Origin: Methylococcaceae bacterium
Lineage (GTDB): Bacteria; Pseudomonadota; Gammaproteobacteria; Methylococcales; Methylomonadaceae
NCBI GenBank assembly: GCA_947484105.1
Contig: CANKON010000087.1
Coordinates: 1-6,422 of the forward strand
DNA: 6,422 nt
Reading direction: 5' to 3'
Below the pieces are notes generated by a model, which was not told the origin of the DNA, ran no database searches, and saw only the letters and a program-made list of their open reading frames with translations. Shown here in pieces: positions 5,093 to 6,422 of the stretch. Positions within the stretch are counted from its first letter, which is position 1. Each line of letters opens with the position of its first letter. Position numbers and translations under genes: made by a program.

Positions 5093-6422
5093 ATGAACAA
5101 AAAAATCTCTCGCGCTCTGGTGAGCGTTTCTGACAAAACGGGTGTTGTTGAATTTTGTCGCACATTAAATCAACTTGGCATCGAAATTTTATCCACAGGT
5201 GGCACGTTTAAAACGCTAACTGAAAATCAAATTCCTGCCGTTGAAGTGTCTGATTACACAGGTTTTCCTGAAATGATGGACGGGCGTGTAAAAACGTTGC
5301 ATCCCAAAATTCATGGTGGCATTTTGGCGCGTCGCGGCATTGACGATGCGATTATGGCGGCAAACGACATTCATGCGATTGATATGGTTGTGGTGAATTT
5401 GTATCCGTTTGAAGCGACGATTGCGAAACCTGATTGTGATTTTGAAACCGCGATTGAAAACATCGACATCGGCGGTCCAACAATGATTCGTGCGGCAGCA
5501 AAAAATCATGCGGACGTAGCAATTATTGTGAATCCTGCCGATTATGCTGAAATTCTTGACGAATTAAATGAAAAAAACGGCGCGTTATCTGGTGCAACTC
5601 GTTTTAATTTAGCGTTAAAAAGTTTTGAACACACCGCGCGTTATGACACCGCGATTGCAACGTATTTGGGTGGATTGAATCAAGTTCAATTTCCTGAAAC
5701 GTTGAATTTGCAATTTTATCAACAGCAAGCGTTGCGTTACGGCGAAAATCCACATCAAAACGCCGCGTTTTATGTTGAAAAAAATTCTGCTGTCGGCACG
5801 ATTTCAAGCGCAAAACAATTACAAGGCAAGGAATTATCTTATAACAATATCGCTGATGCCGATGCGGCGTTGGAATGCGTGAAATCATTTTCTGAAAAAC
5901 CGACTTGCGTGATTGTGAAACACGCGAATCCGTGCGGCGTGGCGGAATCAAATGACCTTTTAACCGCTTACGATTTAGCTTACAAAACGGATCCAACGTC
6001 AGCATTTGGCGGCATTATTGCGTTTAACCGTGAACTTGATGAACAAACTGCGACTGAAATTGTGGCACGTCAATTTGTTGAAGTCATTATTGCGCCAAGT
6101 GTGAGCCAAGCCGCGCAAACTGTTTTAGAAACGAAACAAAATGTGCGTGTTTTAGCAACTGGCGACTGGTCAAATACCTGTGTGGTGAATGGTTCATCAT
6201 TGAATTCTTTTGATTACAAGCGTGTCGCGGGCGGATTATTAGTTCAAGATAAAGACATTGGAATGGTGTCGCCTGATGAAATGAAAGTCGTAGCAAAACG
6301 TGAACCCACACAGCAAGAATGGACGGATTTATTATTTGCGTGGAAAGTCGCTAAATTCGTGAAATCCAACGCGATTGTTTATTGCAAAAATGGGCAGTTA
6401 ATCGGCGTGGGCGCGGGACAAA
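5093..6422 (+). CDS. purH: Bifunctional AICAR transformylase / IMP cyclohydrolase PurH (3' truncated by window edge)
   Basis: PurH catalyses the last two steps of de novo purine synthesis: formylation of AICAR with 10-formyl-tetrahydrofolate, then ring closure to IMP, in the cytoplasm. The frame is open from ATG 5093 to the window end, giving 443 residues of about 529 in E. coli. The N-terminal MGS-like cyclohydrolase domain shows VSDKTG (12-17), STGGT (34-38), [16 protein letters not shown] (57-72) and [14 protein letters not shown] (from 125). The transformylase domain shows RYGENPHQ (215-222), VKHANPCG with the catalytic Lys276-His277, and DPTSAFGG (300-307). The visible end, SNAIVY to GVGAGQ, is where the family's closing region begins, so about 85 residues are missing. 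There is no clear Shine-Dalgarno sequence; a TTAACC hexamer is repeated in tandem in the leader. It lies 30 nt after the DUF2058 gene with no visible terminator, so co-transcription is likely. Confidence 0.97.
   Translation, partial: MNKKISRALVSVSDKTGVVEFCRTLNQLGIEILSTGGTFKTLTENQIPAVEVSDYTGFPEMMDGRVKTLHPKIHGGILARRGIDDAIMAANDIHAIDMVVVNLYPFEATIAKPDCDFETAIENIDIGGPTMIRAAAKNHADVAIIVNPADYAEILDELNEKNGALSGATRFNLALKSFEHTARYDTAIATYLGGLNQVQFPETLNLQFYQQQALRYGENPHQNAAFYVEKNSAVGTISSAKQLQGKELSYNNIADADAALECVKSFSEKPTCVIVKHANPCGVAESNDLLTAYDLAYKTDPTSAFGGIIAFNRELDEQTATEIVARQFVEVIIAPSVSQAAQTVLETKQNVRVLATGDWSNTCVVNGSSLNSFDYKRVAGGLLVQDKDIGMVSPDEMKVVAKREPTQQEWTDLLFAWKVAKFVKSNAIVYCKNGQLIGVGAGQ

Noticed and set aside
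5216..6311. Three minus-strand open frames opposite purH (5216-5509, 5604-6005, 6087-6311)
   Set aside because: Their products are rich in Arg, His, Asn and Cys with no recognisable motif, as expected of the antisense of a conserved gene.
1..6422. CRISPR arrays, tRNA or rRNA genes, insertion sequences and phage attachment sites
   Set aside because: No regularly spaced repeats, no cloverleaf candidates, no transposase or integrase frames and no terminal inverted repeats were noticed by eye.

Overview
The window looks like chromosomal DNA of a moderately AT-rich gammaproteobacterium. The MazG, acireductone dioxygenase, YaiL-like (DUF2058) and PurH proteins all read like enterobacterial or pseudomonad relatives, and DUF2058 is, as far as I recall, mainly a gammaproteobacterial family. 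A MauG/CcpA-type di-haem peroxidase gene suggests a respiratory or environmental lineage, such as a sulphur oxidiser or methanotroph, rather than an enteric. That placement is inference only. Nothing points to a plasmid, phage or insertion sequence.

Layout. Bases 1-1129 (+) hold the C-terminal part of a c-type cytochrome peroxidase that enters from the left edge. A terminator-like hairpin with a GAAA tetraloop follows (about 1182-1202). Next is a small exported protein of unknown function with four cysteines (1228-1620, +), then a second hairpin terminator (1655-1691). mazG (1701-2492, -) converges on that terminator. A 156-bp divergent intergenic region (2493-2648) separates mazG from a rightward gene run: mtnB (2649-3260), mtnD (3264-3830), mtnC (3823-4515), a yaiL-like DUF2058 gene (4508-5062) and purH (5093 to the right edge, truncated). 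No stretch over 300 bases lacks a gene.

How the genes work together. mtnB, mtnD and mtnC encode successive steps of the methionine salvage (Yang) pathway: MtnB dehydrates methylthioribulose-1-phosphate, MtnC enolises and dephosphorylates the product to an acireductone, and MtnD oxidises that to 2-keto-4-methylthiobutyrate plus formate. Their starts and stops are 3 nt apart or overlap by 8 nt, so they are almost certainly one translationally coupled operon. The DUF2058 gene is joined to mtnC by an identical 8-nt overlap. purH follows after 30 nt with no visible terminator and catalyses the last two steps of IMP synthesis. MazG is a housekeeping nucleotide pyrophosphohydrolase.

The right-hand genes are well-known families. 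The less explained part is the left third: the peroxidase and the small cysteine-containing exported protein, whose alanine codon use differs clearly from purH. I found no convincing evidence of a wholly new biological system.
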